Part shown: positions 41,970 to 51,300 of the stretch, in pieces | How the letters are laid out: each line of letters begins with the position of its first letter | Position numbering within the stretch: position 1 is the first letter of the stretch | From: JBFMHP01 sp964557295 | GTDB taxonomy: Bacteria; Pseudomonadota; Gammaproteobacteria; RBG-16-57-12 | Direction of reading: 5' to 3' | DNA length: 64,000 nt | Assembly (NCBI GenBank): GCA_964557295.1 | Contig: CAZKZP010000012.1 | Coordinates: 1 to 64,000, forward strand | Position numbers and translations under genes: made by a program | Notes under the pieces: model-generated | Told to the model about the DNA's origin: nothing | The model's database searches: none | Seen by the model: the letters and a program-made list of their open reading frames with translations, nothing else

Positions 41970-44847
41970 AGTGACGCGCTTCCCCGCTGCCGCTGACATT
42001 TTCCACACAGCGCCCGCACAGCTCGGGATGCGCGGCATGATGGCCGACATCCGCGCGCAAGTGCCAGCAGCGCACGCACTTCTGATGCGCCGACGGGGCG
42101 ACCGCCACCCACAGCTCATCGTTGTTCTCCAGGGTGAAATGCACGGCGTTCTCCGGCGGCGTGGTCACCAAGTGCACGCGCGCATACGAGGTAATCAACG
42201 CGAAGCGCAGCTCGTCGCCGAGTAGCTTCAGCCGGTCATGGAGTTCGCGGCCGCAGTACAGATCGACCTCGGCATCGAGCGAGGCGCCGATGCCACCGGC
42301 CACACGCAGGCGTTCGAGCTCCTTGGCCACCGCCTCGCGCACCTCGAGCACCTGCGCCCAGAAGGCATCGTTCATTGCCTCTTCCGCGCCGCACTCGGGC
42401 AGCGCGTACCAGGTTTCGAGGAACACACTCTCGCCGCGCTTGCCGGGGATGTGCGGCCAGATGTCCTCGGCGGTAAAGCTCAGGATCGGCGCGATCCAGC
42501 GCGTGAAGGCCTCGACGATCAGATACAGCGCGCTCTGACAGGAGCGGCGCGCATGGCCAACGGCATTGCTGGTGTACTGGCGGTCTTTGATGACATCGAG
42601 ATAGAACGAGCCCAGATCGACCGAGCAGAAGTTGTGCACCTTCTGATAGATCAGATGGAACTCGTAGCGTTCATAGGCGCTCAGGATCTCCTCCTGCAAC
42701 TGCGCCGCGCGGCGCACCGCCCAGCGGTCGAGCGCGACCATTTGCGCGGGCGCGATCATATCGCGCGCGGGATCGAAGCCGTTGAGATTGGCCAGCAGGA
42801 AGCGCGCGGTGTTGCGGATGCGCCGGTAGGCATCGGCGGTGCGCTTCAAGATCTCGTCGGAGACGGTCATCTCGCCGCGATAATCGGTCGCCGCCACCCA
42901 CAGGCGCAGGATGTCCGCGCCCAGGCTGTTGACCACCTTCTGCGGGGCGACCACGTTGCCCTTGGACTTCGACATCTTCTGCCCCTTGGCATCGACAGTG
43001 AAGCCGTGGGTGAGCACTTGTTTGTACGGCGCGCTGCCGCGCATCGCCACGCTGGCCAGCAGCGAGGACTGGAACCAGCCGCGATGCTGATCCGAGCCCT
43101 CCAGATACAGATCCGCCGGATAGGCCAGCTCCGCGCGGCGCTCCAGCACGCCGGCGTGCGTGACGCCGGAGTCGAACCAGACATCCAGCGTGTCGTTGAT
43201 CTTGACGTAATCATCGGACTCATCGCCGAGCAGTTCATACGCATCGAGATCGAACCAGGCATCGATGCCGCCGAGTTCCACGCGCTGGGCGACGGCCTCG
43301 ATCAGCTCAGAGGTCTGCGGATGCAGCGCGCCGGTCTGCTTGTGCACGAACAGCGCGATCGGCACGCCCCAGGTGCGCTGGCGCGAGATGCACCAGTCGG
43401 GGCGGTTCTCCACCATGCCCTCGATGCGCGCCTGGCCCCAGCTCGGCACCCACTGGGTCTTTTTGATTTCGGCTTGGGCGGTCGCACGCAGGCTCTTCTG
43501 CTCCATGCTGATGCCCTGGCGCTCGTTCCCTACGGCGCCAGGGTACGCCGCGTCCATGCGGATAAACCACTGCGGCGTGGCACGGAAGATGATCGGCGTC
43601 TTGTGGCGCCAGCAGTGCGGATAGCTGTGGCGCAGCGCGCTCGCGTGCACCAGCCTGCCCTTGGCCTTGAGCACCTCCAGCACCGCGTCGTTGGCCTTGA
43701 AGACATGTTGGCCGGCGAAGAACTCGGTGCCTTCCAGGAACTTGCCGTCGCCGCCGACCGGGTTATCCACCTTCAGACCATAACGCGCGCCGACCACGTA
43801 GTCGTCCTGGCCGTGACCGGGGGCGGTGTGTACCGCGCCGGTGCCGGATTCGGTGGTCACGTGCTCGCCGAGGACCACCGGCACTTCGCGCGGGTAAAAC
43901 GGATGCGCGAGCTTCACCCCTTCGAGATCGCCGCCCTTGCCGTAGGCCGCCACGCGATACTGTTCGATGCCGTAGCGCGCCATCACCGATTTGAGCAGGG
44001 CCTCGGCCACCAGCAGGCGCTCGGGGCCGTGCTCGCTCTCGCATTGCACCAGGGCATATTCCAGCTCGGGGTGCAGCGCCACCGCCTGGTTGGCGGGCAG
44101 CGTCCACGGCGTGGTGGTCCAGATCACCACCGAGATCGGGCCGCTCCCGCGCTGGCCTTCGACATGATTGAGACGGCCAAGGAAATCGGCATCGTCCACG
44201 GCGGAAAAGCGCACGTCGATCGCCGGCGAGGTCTTGTCCTCGTATTCCACCTCGGCCTCGGCCAACGCCGAGCCGCAATCCACGCACCAGTGCACCGGCT
44301 TCACGCCCTGATGCAGATGGCCATTGGCGATGATGCGCCCGAGACTGCGGATGATGTCGGCCTCGAACGGATAGTTCATGGTCAGATACGGATGCTCCCA
44401 ATCGCCGAACACGCCCAGGCGCTTGAAGTCCTCGCGCTGGCCGTCGACCTGCTTGGCCGCATAGGCGCGGCAGGCGGCGCGGAATTCCTTGGGCGAGACC
44501 TTCACCCCGGCCTTGCCGACGGTCTTCTCCACCATCAACTCGATCGGCAGCCCGTGGCAGTCCCAGCCCGGCACGTAGGGAGCGTCAAAGCCGCTGAGCG
44601 ATTTGGATTTGACGATGATGTCCTTCAACACCTTGTTCACCGCATGCCCGATGTGGATGTCGCCGTTGGCGTAGGGCGGGCCGTCGTGCAGGATGAACTT
44701 CGTCCGGCCCTTGGCCTGCTGGCGCTGCTTGGCGTACAGCCCCTGCTCGGCCCAGCGGCGGATGAACTCCGGCTCGCGGGCGGGAAGATTGCCGCGCATC
44801 TCGAATTTCGTCTCGGGCAAATTCAAGGTGTGTTTGTAATCGCTCAC
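41962..44847 (-). CDS. ileS: Isoleucyl-tRNA synthetase
   Basis: A 961-residue class I synthetase. HIGH is in YANGDIHIGHAVNK, a long CP1 editing domain follows (TTPWTLPANQAVALHPELEY), KMSKS is in GQKMSKSKGNVV, and the C-terminal zinc site is CVRCWHLRADVG...CGRC. Starts with GTG at 44847. The gene is followed by overlapping lspA. Its 5' region to ribF (294 bases) contains only repeats. Confidence 0.97.
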   Translation of the reverse strand: MSDYKHTLNLPETKFEMRGNLPAREPEFIRRWAEQGLYAKQRQQAKGRTKFILHDGPPYANGDIHIGHAVNKVLKDIIVKSKSLSGFDAPYVPGWDCHGLPIELMVEKTVGKAGVKVSPKEFRAACRAYAAKQVDGQREDFKRLGVFGDWEHPYLTMNYPFEADIIRSLGRIIANGHLHQGVKPVHWCVDCGSALAEAEVEYEDKTSPAIDVRFSAVDDADFLGRLNHVEGQRGSGPISVVIWTTTPWTLPANQAVALHPELEYALVQCESEHGPERLLVAEALLKSVMARYGIEQYRVAAYGKGGDLEGVKLAHPFYPREVPVVLGEHVTTESGTGAVHTAPGHGQDDYVVGARYGLKVDNPVGGDGKFLEGTEFFAGQHVFKANDAVLEVLKAKGRLVHASALRHSYPHCWRHKTPIIFRATPQWFIRMDAAYPGAVGNERQGISMEQKSLRATAQAEIKKTQWVPSWGQARIEGMVENRPDWCISRQRTWGVPIALFVHKQTGALHPQTSELIEAVAQRVELGGIDAWFDLDAYELLGDESDDYVKINDTLDVWFDSGVTHAGVLERRAELAYPADLYLEGSDQHRGWFQSSLLASVAMRGSAPYKQVLTHGFTVDAKGQKMSKSKGNVVAPQKVVNSLGADILRLWVAATDYRGEMTVSDEILKRTADAYRRIRNTARFLLANLNGFDPARDMIAPAQMVALDRWAVRRAAQLQEEILSAYERYEFHLIYQKVHNFCSVDLGSFYLDVIKDRQYTSNAVGHARRSCQSALYLIVEAFTRWIAPILSFTAEDIWPHIPGKRGESVFLETWYALPECGAEEAMNDAFWAQVLEVREAVAKELERLRVAGGIGASLDAEVDLYCGRELHDRLKLLGDELRFALITSYARVHLVTTPPENAVHFTLENNDELWVAVAPSAHQKCVRCWHLRADVGHHAAHPELCGRCVENVSGSGEARHYA

Positions 44848-44942
44848 TTGGATCTCTCTTTATAAATCGTGTAGCTGTCTTTTCTTCTGACTTTAATATT
44901 AACCCTGCAACTAAACATACCTGATACACGCTCCCAGTACGT

Positions 44943-45096
44943 CCCTTCTCCCTCAGGGATTTATGCCCTTTAGGGTAGAAGGACAGGATGAGGGAGTAAA
45001 ATTAATATATTACCCCCTCACCCTAGCCCTCTCGACTCAGGTTCCGGACTCCGTCCTACCTCCTCCATCCATGGAGTCGTCCCTGAGGGAGAGGGA
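44943..45096. repeat. Diverged CTTCTCCCTCA-type repeats
   Basis: 44943-44997 begins CCCTTCTCCCTCAGGGATTT and ends AGGATGAGGGAG; 45013-45096 begins CCCCCTCACCCTAGCCCTCT and ends CCCTGAGGGAGAGGG. They are mirrored copies of the family at 41355 and 1350 and fill most of the ileS-ribF interval. Confidence 0.55.
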
Positions 45097-45141
45097 ACTG
45101 TACACCAGATATTTTTGATGGCCGTTAATAAATCATTCGTC

Positions 45142-46083
45142 TCATTCCATCGCATCGCGCCGGCGGAAAAACTCGCGCGCTTCTGTCACGTCCTTGTCGA
45201 TCTGCGCCTTTAACTCCTGCACCGAGGCGAAGCGCTGCTCGGCGCGGATCTTGCGCAGGAAATCCACCTGCACGTAGGCGCCGTAGATATCGCCGGAGAA
45301 ATCGAGCAGGTGCACCTCAAGCAGACAGCGGCGGCCGTCGACCGTGGGGCGCGTGCCGACATTGGCCACGCCCGGCACCGGCTCGCCGGCGATGCCGAAC
45401 AGCTCCACTGCGAACACGCCCTGCACCGGCGAACTCACCCGATGCAAATGGATGTTCGCCGTCGGAAAGCCGAGCTGGCGGCCACGCTTGTCACCGTGCG
45501 CCACGCGCCCGACCAGGCGATACGGCCGCCCGAGCAAACCCTCGGCCAGGGCCAGGTCGCCCGCCGTCAGGGCATCGCGCACCCGGGTGCTGCTCACCCG
45601 CTGCTCGCCGAGCACGAAGGTGTGCATGTTCACCACTTCAAAACCGTGCCGCGCACCGGCCTGTTGCAGCATGGCGAAATCGCCCTGGCGCCGATGACCG
45701 AAGCGAAAGTCGTCGCCCACCACAAGGTAGCGAACGCCGAGCTTGTCGAGCAGGATCGACTCGATGAACGCCTGCGCCGGCAGGGCGGCGAATTTCTGGT
45801 CGAAGCGCACGCACATGACGCGATCAACCGAGTAGCGGTGCAAGGCCAGCAGCTTCTCGCGCAGCCGGGTCAGCCGCGGCGGGGCGGTCTCCGGCGCGAA
45901 AAACTCCTGCGGCTGCGGCTCGAAGATCATCACCGTCGTCGGCACGCCCAGCGCATCGGCCTTCTCCGCCAACCGCCCGAGCACTGCCTGATGCCCAAGA
46001 TGCACGCCGTCGAAATTACCGATGGTCAGCACGCAGCCGCGATGGGCGGGACGCAGATTGTGGAGACCGCGAATCAATTGCAT
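45142..46083 (-). CDS. ribF: Bifunctional riboflavin kinase / FAD synthetase
   Basis: A 313-residue protein that makes FMN and then FAD. The N-terminal nucleotidyltransferase domain has VLTIGNFDGVHLGHQAVL and SSTRVRDAL (the ISSTxIR motif); the C-terminal kinase domain has GRPYRLVGRVAHGDKRGRQLGFPTANI and GVANVGTRPT. It sits between murJ and ileS, the standard gammaproteobacterial order. FMN from this enzyme is needed by the Rnf subunits. Confidence 0.96.
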   Translation of the reverse strand: MQLIRGLHNLRPAHRGCVLTIGNFDGVHLGHQAVLGRLAEKADALGVPTTVMIFEPQPQEFFAPETAPPRLTRLREKLLALHRYSVDRVMCVRFDQKFAALPAQAFIESILLDKLGVRYLVVGDDFRFGHRRQGDFAMLQQAGARHGFEVVNMHTFVLGEQRVSSTRVRDALTAGDLALAEGLLGRPYRLVGRVAHGDKRGRQLGFPTANIHLHRVSSPVQGVFAVELFGIAGEPVPGVANVGTRPTVDGRRCLLEVHLLDFSGDIYGAYVQVDFLRKIRAEQRFASVQELKAQIDKDVTEAREFFRRRDAME

Positions 46084-46163
46084 GGACCGTGGGCACGCTA
46101 TCGTAGAGCCGAGGGGGCAAGTATATCAGCTTAATCGCTCTACGCTTAAGCGCAAAACACGCA

Positions 46164-47732
46164 TCACTTCTTTTCCGGATTGATCAGTACATCGCGCGGC
46201 TTGAGTCCGGCGAGCAGCAGCACCACCACATACACCGCCATCCCGGCGGCCACCCAGATCAGCAGCCACAGCGCGCGCAACCCCGAGGACCATTGCGACC
46301 ACTGCGCCAAGTCCTGCAAGCCGAGGACGAACAGCAGCGACATCGCCGCCGCACCCGCCAACACCTGTAGACCGAGGACGCCCCAGCCAGGCCCGGCGCG
46401 AAACACCCCTTGCTTGCGCAGTAGATGGAACAGCAGCCCCGCGTTGACGAAGGCCGCGAGCGAGGTGGCCAGCGCCAGCCCGGCGTGCGCGCCCGGGATA
46501 TCCCACCACTGCATGGGCACCACGAACACCACGTTGAGCACCAGGTTGACGAGCAGCGCGATCACGGCCACCCGCACCGGTGTGCGCGTGTCCTGACGGG
46601 CGAAGAATCCCGGCGCGAGCACCTTCACCAGGATGAAGCCCAACAGCCCCACGGAATAGGCCATCAGACTCAGGCGCGCCATCTCCAAGTCATGCACGCT
46701 GAACTCACCGTATTGGAACAGGGTGGACAACAGCGGGCCGGCCAGAAACAGCAGGCCCAGCGTGGCCGGCACCCCGATCACCATCACCCAACGCAGGCCC
46801 CAGTCCAGGGTGCGGGTGAAGGCCTTGGGATCGGATTGGGCGTGGTTTTGCGACAGGCTCGGCAGGATCACCGTCGCCAGCGCGATGCCGAACACGCCCA
46901 TCGGAAACTCCACCAGCCGGTCGGAGTAATAGAGCCAGGACACACTGCCGGTGGCGAGAAACGAGGCGATGACGGTGTCGAGCAGGAGATTGATCTGCAC
47001 CACCGAGACCGCGAACAGCCCCGGCAGCATCAAGCGCATGATGCGGCGCACGCCCTCGTCCCGCCCGCCCCAGCGCGGCCGCGGCAGCAAACCGAGCCGG
47101 GCGAGAAACGGCAGCTGAAAGGCGAGCTGCGCCACCCCGGCGATCAACACCCCCCAGGCCAGCGCGGTCACCGGCTCCGCCATGCGCGGGGCGAGCCAGA
47201 TGGCCGCCGCGATCAGGGCGAGGTTCAGAAACACCGGGGTGAAGGCCGGCACGCCGAAGCGGCCGTAGGTATTGAGCACGCCGCCGGCCAGCGCCACCAG
47301 CGAGATGAACAGGATGTAGGGGAAGGTGATGCGCAGCAGCTCGGCGGCCAGATCAGACTTGGCCGGATCGCCGATGAAGCCCGGCGCGAACAGCATCACC
47401 AGCAGCGGCGCCAGCAACATGCCGAGGGCGCTCACCGCCAGCAGGATCACCCCGAGCGTGCCCGCCGTGCGCTCGACCAAGGCGCGCACCGCCTCGATCC
47501 CGCGCCGCTCGCGGTATTCGGCCAGTACCGGCACGAAGGCCTGGGAAAACGCCCCCTCCGCGAACAGGCGGCGCAGGAAATTGGGGATCTTGAAGGCGAC
47601 GAAAAAGGCGTCGGTCGCCCCACCCACCTCGAAGAAGCGGGCGATGACCATGTCGCGCACCAAACCCAGGATGCGCGAGACCAGCGTCATGGCGCCAAAC
47701 ACGGCGGAGGACTTCAATAATCGCTCGCTCAC
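46164..47732 (-). CDS. murJ: Lipid II flippase MurJ
   Basis: About 522 residues with 13-14 membrane helices; flips lipid II across the inner membrane for peptidoglycan synthesis. RILGLVRDMVIARFF, GGATDAFFVAFKIPNFLRRLF and AEGAFSQAFVPVLAEYRE are hallmark MurJ motifs with the essential arginines. I choose the GTG at 47732, since AAGGGAG lies 6 bases upstream and the protein begins VSERLLKSSAVFG like other MurJ; the ATG at 47768 adds 12 residues. Followed by ribF; divergent from rpsT. Confidence 0.95.
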   Translation of the reverse strand: MSERLLKSSAVFGAMTLVSRILGLVRDMVIARFFEVGGATDAFFVAFKIPNFLRRLFAEGAFSQAFVPVLAEYRERRGIEAVRALVERTAGTLGVILLAVSALGMLLAPLLVMLFAPGFIGDPAKSDLAAELLRITFPYILFISLVALAGGVLNTYGRFGVPAFTPVFLNLALIAAAIWLAPRMAEPVTALAWGVLIAGVAQLAFQLPFLARLGLLPRPRWGGRDEGVRRIMRLMLPGLFAVSVVQINLLLDTVIASFLATGSVSWLYYSDRLVEFPMGVFGIALATVILPSLSQNHAQSDPKAFTRTLDWGLRWVMVIGVPATLGLLFLAGPLLSTLFQYGEFSVHDLEMARLSLMAYSVGLLGFILVKVLAPGFFARQDTRTPVRVAVIALLVNLVLNVVFVVPMQWWDIPGAHAGLALATSLAAFVNAGLLFHLLRKQGVFRAGPGWGVLGLQVLAGAAAMSLLFVLGLQDLAQWSQWSSGLRALWLLIWVAAGMAVYVVVLLLAGLKPRDVLINPEKK

Positions 47733-47795
47733 CGACCGCTCCCTTCTCTCTCGCGCAAAGTCGCACATGATACCAGCAAAATCCCGAAGTCGGCA

Positions 47796-47824
47796 TTGAC
47801 AACGGCGGGGAAAAAACGCATAGT
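47796..47824 (+). promoter_or_regulatory. Promoter of rpsT
   Basis: A perfect TTGACA at 47796-47801, 17-base spacer, then CATAGT at 47819-47824, about 48 bases before the start codon. The downstream leader is short and carries an AGGAG site. Confidence 0.7.
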
Positions 47825-47872
47825 AGCCGGCCTCGAACCCGGTCGAATCAAGTTTTCATAGGAGTAAACACC

Positions 47873-48142
47873 TTGGCCAATACCGCACAAGCAAAGAAGC
47901 GTGCCCGCCAGGCAGAAAATCGTCGTGAACACAACGCCCCGATGCGCAACGACATGCGCACCGCCGTGAAGAAGGTGGTCAAGGCCCTGGATGCCGGCGA
48001 CAAGGCCGCCGCCGAAGCTGGCTACAAGGCTGCCGTGCCGACCCTGGACAAGATGGCGCGCAAGGGCATCATCAGCGCCAACAAGGCCGCGCGTCACAAG
48101 AGCCGCCTGAACGCGCGCCTGAAGGCCGCCAGCGCCGCTTAA
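47873..48142 (+). CDS. rpsT: 30S ribosomal protein S20
   Basis: An 89-residue small, basic primary rRNA-binding protein. Starts ANTAQAKKRARQAENRREHN and ends KSRLNARLKAASAA, as in the family. The initiation codon is TTG at 47873 with AGGAG 8 bases before it; no ATG is available. In E. coli rpsT also starts with UUG and is autoregulated at translation, so the same control is plausible here. Its own promoter and terminator make it a monocistronic unit, divergent from murJ. Confidence 0.97.
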   Translation: MANTAQAKKRARQAENRREHNAPMRNDMRTAVKKVVKALDAGDKAAAEAGYKAAVPTLDKMARKGIISANKAARHKSRLNARLKAASAA

Positions 48143-48162
48143 GCCGTTTCTGCCAGACATAT

Positions 48163-48191
48163 GAAAAAGCCGGTCATCGACCGGCTTTTTC
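48163..48191. terminator. Rho-independent terminator, rpsT / proB
   Basis: GAAAAAGCCGGTC, loop ATC, GACCGGCTTTTTC: a 13-bp perfect stem with A tract before and T tract after, so it can work for convergent rpsT and proB. Confidence 0.92.
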
Positions 48192-48216
48192 GTTGTGCGC
48201 TTCACGCCCCCCCCGC

Positions 48217-49341
48217 TCACAGCAGGATCAGATTGTCACGGTGGATCAGCTCGGGCTCGTCGATGTAGCCAAGCAGCTCCCCGATCTTGTCGGTCGAACG
48301 CCCCATGATCAGCTGGGCCTCATCCGCGCCGTAGTTGACCAGCCCCTTGGCAACCTCCTCGCCGTTTTCATCCACACATGTCACCAGCTCGCCGCGCTGA
48401 AACCGCCCTTCCACATGCTTGACGCCGACCGGCAGCAGGCTGCGGCCGGATTCGCGCAGCACCCGCACCGCGCCCGCATCGATGGTCAGACGCCCCCGGC
48501 TTTGCAATTGCCCGGCCAGCCACTGCTTGCGCGCGGTGACTGGCGCATTGGACGGCAGCAGCAGCGTCCCCACCTGATCGGCGGCGCGCAGCCGCAACAG
48601 CACATTGTCGATGCGCCCGGAGACGATCCAGGTCGCCGCGCCGGAACGGGCCGCCAAGCGGGCCGCCCGCACCTTGGTGATCATGCCGCCGCGCCCCAAC
48701 ACCCCGCCGCCTCCAGCCATCGCCAGCAACGCGTTGTTCTCGGCGCGCTCCTCGCTGATCAGCACGGCATCGGGATTCTGGCGCGGATCCTTGGTATACA
48801 TCCCCTGCTGATCGGTCAGGATCACCAGCAAGTCCGCCTCGATCAGATTGGCGACCATCGCCGCCAGGGTGTCATTGTCGCCGAAACGGATCTCGTCGGT
48901 GGCCACGGTGTCGTTTTCATTGATGACCGGCACCACGCCCAGCCCCACCAGGGTGCGCAGGGTGCTGCGCGCGTTGAGATAACGTTTGCGATTGGAGAGA
49001 TCATCGTGGGTGAGCAGGATCTGCGCGGTGTGCAGCCCGTCCTGCTGAAACAGTTGCTCATAGGCCTGGACCAGCCCCATCTGCCCGACCGCCGCCGCGG
49101 CCTGCAATTCGTGCAGCGCGGCCGGCCGCTTCTTCCAGCCCAGGCGCATCATGCCTTCGGCGACCGCGCCGGAGGAGACCAGCACCACCTCCACACCCTG
49201 ACGGCGCAGTTCCGCCACCTGGGATACCCAACCCTTCATCGCCTCCCGGGCCAGGCCCTGCCCGTCGTTGGTCAACAAGGCGCTGCCGATCTTCACCACC
49301 CAGCGTTGCGACTGGCTCAGTTCTTGACGTTGACTACTCAT
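48217..49341 (-). CDS. proB: Glutamate 5-kinase ProB
   Basis: First enzyme of proline synthesis. A 374-residue protein: amino-acid-kinase domain (VVKIGSALLTNDG, VVLVSSGAVAEGM, INENDTVATDEIRFGDND, GGMITKVRAARLA) and a C-terminal PUA domain (about 280-374; TIDAGAVRVLRESGRSLLPVGV). Length is standard. Its start overlaps the obgE stop by 8 bases, so it is the last gene of the rplU-rpmA-obgE-proB unit. Confidence 0.97.
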   Translation of the reverse strand: MSSQRQELSQSQRWVVKIGSALLTNDGQGLAREAMKGWVSQVAELRRQGVEVVLVSSGAVAEGMMRLGWKKRPAALHELQAAAAVGQMGLVQAYEQLFQQDGLHTAQILLTHDDLSNRKRYLNARSTLRTLVGLGVVPVINENDTVATDEIRFGDNDTLAAMVANLIEADLLVILTDQQGMYTKDPRQNPDAVLISEERAENNALLAMAGGGGVLGRGGMITKVRAARLAARSGAATWIVSGRIDNVLLRLRAADQVGTLLLPSNAPVTARKQWLAGQLQSRGRLTIDAGAVRVLRESGRSLLPVGVKHVEGRFQRGELVTCVDENGEEVAKGLVNYGADEAQLIMGRSTDKIGELLGYIDEPELIHRDNLILL

Positions 49342-50374
49342 GCTCTTCGGATGGATTCTGCTTACGTTGTTCTTCGAGATACTCCATGATGCGGTAACAC
49401 AGCTCGCGGGTACCCTCGCCGCTGATCGCCGCCACGGAAAACCATGGCCTCTGCCAGTCCAGACGCGCGAGGATATCCTGCACCAAGTCGGCGCGCTGAT
49501 CCTCGGGAATCATATCGATCTTGTTGAACACAAGCCAGCGCGGCTTGCCGGCCAGCTCGCGGCTGTATTTCTCCAGCTCGCGCTCGATGACCCGCACATC
49601 CTCCGCCGGATCGCGCCCCTCGTCCCCAGGGAGCACATCCACCACGTGCAGCAGCAGGCCGGTGCGTGAGAGATGCCTGAGGAATTGAATCCCCAGCCCG
49701 GCCCCTTCCGCCGCCCCTTCGATCAGACCCGGGATATCGGCGATCACGAAACTGCGGTACTCCTCGACGCGCACCACGCCCAGGTTGGGGTACAGGGTCG
49801 TAAACGGGTAATCCGCCACCTTGGGGCGCGCGGCCGACACCGCGCGGATCAAGGTCGATTTCCCGGCATTCGGCAGGCCGAGCAGGCCCACGTCCGCCAG
49901 CAGCTTGAGCTCCAGGCGCAGCTCCCGCGCCTCGCCCGGCACCCCCGGCGTGAACTGGCGCGGCGCCCGATTGGTGCTGCTCTTGAAATGCACATTTCCC
50001 AAACCGCCGCGACCGCCCTTGGCCACGCAGACAGTGGCGTCGACCTTGGCCAGGTCACCGATCACCTCGTCGGTCTCGACATCCGTGATCACCGTGCCCA
50101 CCGGCACCTTGATATACAGATCGTCGCCGCTCTTGCCATACATCTCCCGGCTCATGCCGCCCTCGCCGTTTTGCGCACGGTAGCTGCGGATATGGCGAAA
50201 GTCCACCAAGGTGTTCAGCCCCTCGACCGCCACCAGAAAGACACTGCCGCCCTTGCCGCCGTCGCCCCCATTGGGCCCGCCAAAGGGGATGAATTTCTCG
50301 CGACGAAAACTGGCGCAGCCATTGCCGCCCTTGCCAGCCTCAACCTTGATTGTCGCTTCATCGACGAATTTCAT
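49334..50374 (-). CDS. obgE: Obg GTPase (ObgE/CgtA)
   Basis: A 346-residue ribosome-associated GTPase involved in late 50S assembly. The glycine-rich Obg fold occupies residues 1-158 (KVEAGKGGNGCASFRREKF, GGDGGKGGSVFL, GGRGGLGNVHFKS). G domain: GLPNAGKSTLIRAVS (G1), YPFTTLYPNLGVV (G2), IADIPGLIEGA (G3), NKID (G4) and SAI/SG (G5). A short acidic C-terminal tail follows. 111 bases downstream of rpmA. Confidence 0.97.
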   Translation of the reverse strand: MKFVDEATIKVEAGKGGNGCASFRREKFIPFGGPNGGDGGKGGSVFLVAVEGLNTLVDFRHIRSYRAQNGEGGMSREMYGKSGDDLYIKVPVGTVITDVETDEVIGDLAKVDATVCVAKGGRGGLGNVHFKSSTNRAPRQFTPGVPGEARELRLELKLLADVGLLGLPNAGKSTLIRAVSAARPKVADYPFTTLYPNLGVVRVEEYRSFVIADIPGLIEGAAEGAGLGIQFLRHLSRTGLLLHVVDVLPGDEGRDPAEDVRVIERELEKYSRELAGKPRWLVFNKIDMIPEDQRADLVQDILARLDWQRPWFSVAAISGEGTRELCYRIMEYLEEQRKQNPSEEHE

Positions 50375-50430
50375 AACTGACCCTTCGTTGCCGGGGCTCC
50401 GGACATGATGCTTGGGAGTCTAACGCTAAC

Positions 50431-50461
50431 AAAAAAGCCCCACCAGACTGGCGAGGCTTTT
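50431..50461 (-). terminator. Terminator or attenuator after rpmA
   Basis: On the minus strand AAAAGCCTCGCCAG pairs imperfectly with CTGGTGGGGCTTTT, followed by TTTTTT. It lies between rpmA and obgE and probably reduces read-through from ribosomal genes into obgE/proB. Confidence 0.7.
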
Positions 50462-50484
50462 CGCGTAACATTGCGAATCGCTGT

Positions 50485-50742
50485 TTAGGCAGCGACGATG
50501 CTGACCGTCTTGCGGTTCTGCGGACCTTTGACCTCGAACACCACGCGGCCGTCGGCCTTGGCGAACAGGGTGTGGTCCCTGCCCATGCCTACGTTGACGC
50601 CGGGATGCACGTTGGTGCCGCGTTGACGCACCAGGATGTTACCCGCGCTGACGACTTCGCCGCCAAAGCGCTTGACACCAAGGCGCTTGGAAATGGAATC
50701 GCGACCGTTGCGTGTACTACCACCTGCTTTTTTATGGGCCAT
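50485..50742 (-). CDS. rpmA: 50S ribosomal protein L27
   Basis: An 85-residue protein that lies at the peptidyl-transferase centre. MAHKKAGGSTRNGRDSISKRLGVKRFGG is invariant for the family, with no extra N-terminal leader of the Firmicutes type. It follows rplU by 23 bases. Confidence 0.98.
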   Translation of the reverse strand: MAHKKAGGSTRNGRDSISKRLGVKRFGGEVVSAGNILVRQRGTNVHPGVNVGMGRDHTLFAKADGRVVFEVKGPQNRKTVSIVAA

Positions 50743-50765
50743 TGCAAATACCTCTTATGCGTTCA

Positions 50766-51080
50766 TCAGCCGGCAGAAATGCCGGTGATTTTGACTTCCG
50801 TATAATCCTGACGATGTCCGGCCTGCTTGCGATAGTGCTTGCGGCGACGGAACTTCACGATCAGGACCTTCTCACCGCGACCATGGTTCGTCACCGTCGC
50901 AGTCACCTTGCTACCGGTAATGCGGGGGGCGCCCACCTTGATGTCGTCCCCATTGGCCACCAGCAGGACTTGATCGAACACCACGGTTCCACCCACCTCG
51001 GCCGGCAGCTTTTCAACTTTAAGGGTTTGACCCTCTTCAACCTTATATTGCTTTCCGCCCGTCTTGATAACAGCGTACAT
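50766..51080 (-). CDS. rplU: 50S ribosomal protein L21
   Basis: A 104-residue protein. MYAVIKTGGKQYKVEEGQTL at the start and FRRRKHYRKQAGHRQDYTEVKI near the end match the family. The start is the ATG at 51080; a longer frame to 51140 is leader sequence. First gene of the rplU-rpmA-obgE-proB unit, divergent from ispB. Confidence 0.98.
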   Translation of the reverse strand: MYAVIKTGGKQYKVEEGQTLKVEKLPAEVGGTVVFDQVLLVANGDDIKVGAPRITGSKVTATVTNHGRGEKVLIVKFRRRKHYRKQAGHRQDYTEVKITGISAG

Positions 51081-51154
51081 ACTCAGAATCTCCAGCTCGG
51101 CGCCCACCCGACGGCAGACACAATGAAATCTCAACCACATTTGGAAGATGCGAG

Positions 51155-51183
51155 ATTTTAATGATCAAGCGCCCGAAGGTCAA
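51155..51183 (-). promoter_or_regulatory. Promoter of rplU operon
   Basis: On the minus strand TTGACC (51178-51183), a 17-base spacer and TAAAAT (51155-51160); each hexamer matches consensus in five of six bases. It lies 75 bases upstream of the rplU start. Confidence 0.7.
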
Positions 51184-51300
51184 ACCTTTTTCGTGACTCC
51201 AGCCCACAAACCGGACTTTGTACTGCGAAATGATTGCATCGATGGCTCAGCCGGGGTAGATTGTTGCAAAATTTCAGGCCCGACGCACTCGAACCTTATC

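Noticed and set aside
42238..44865. 875-codon plus-strand open frame opposite ileS
   Set aside because: It is antisense to a clear isoleucyl-tRNA synthetase with all catalytic motifs, and its translation matches no family.
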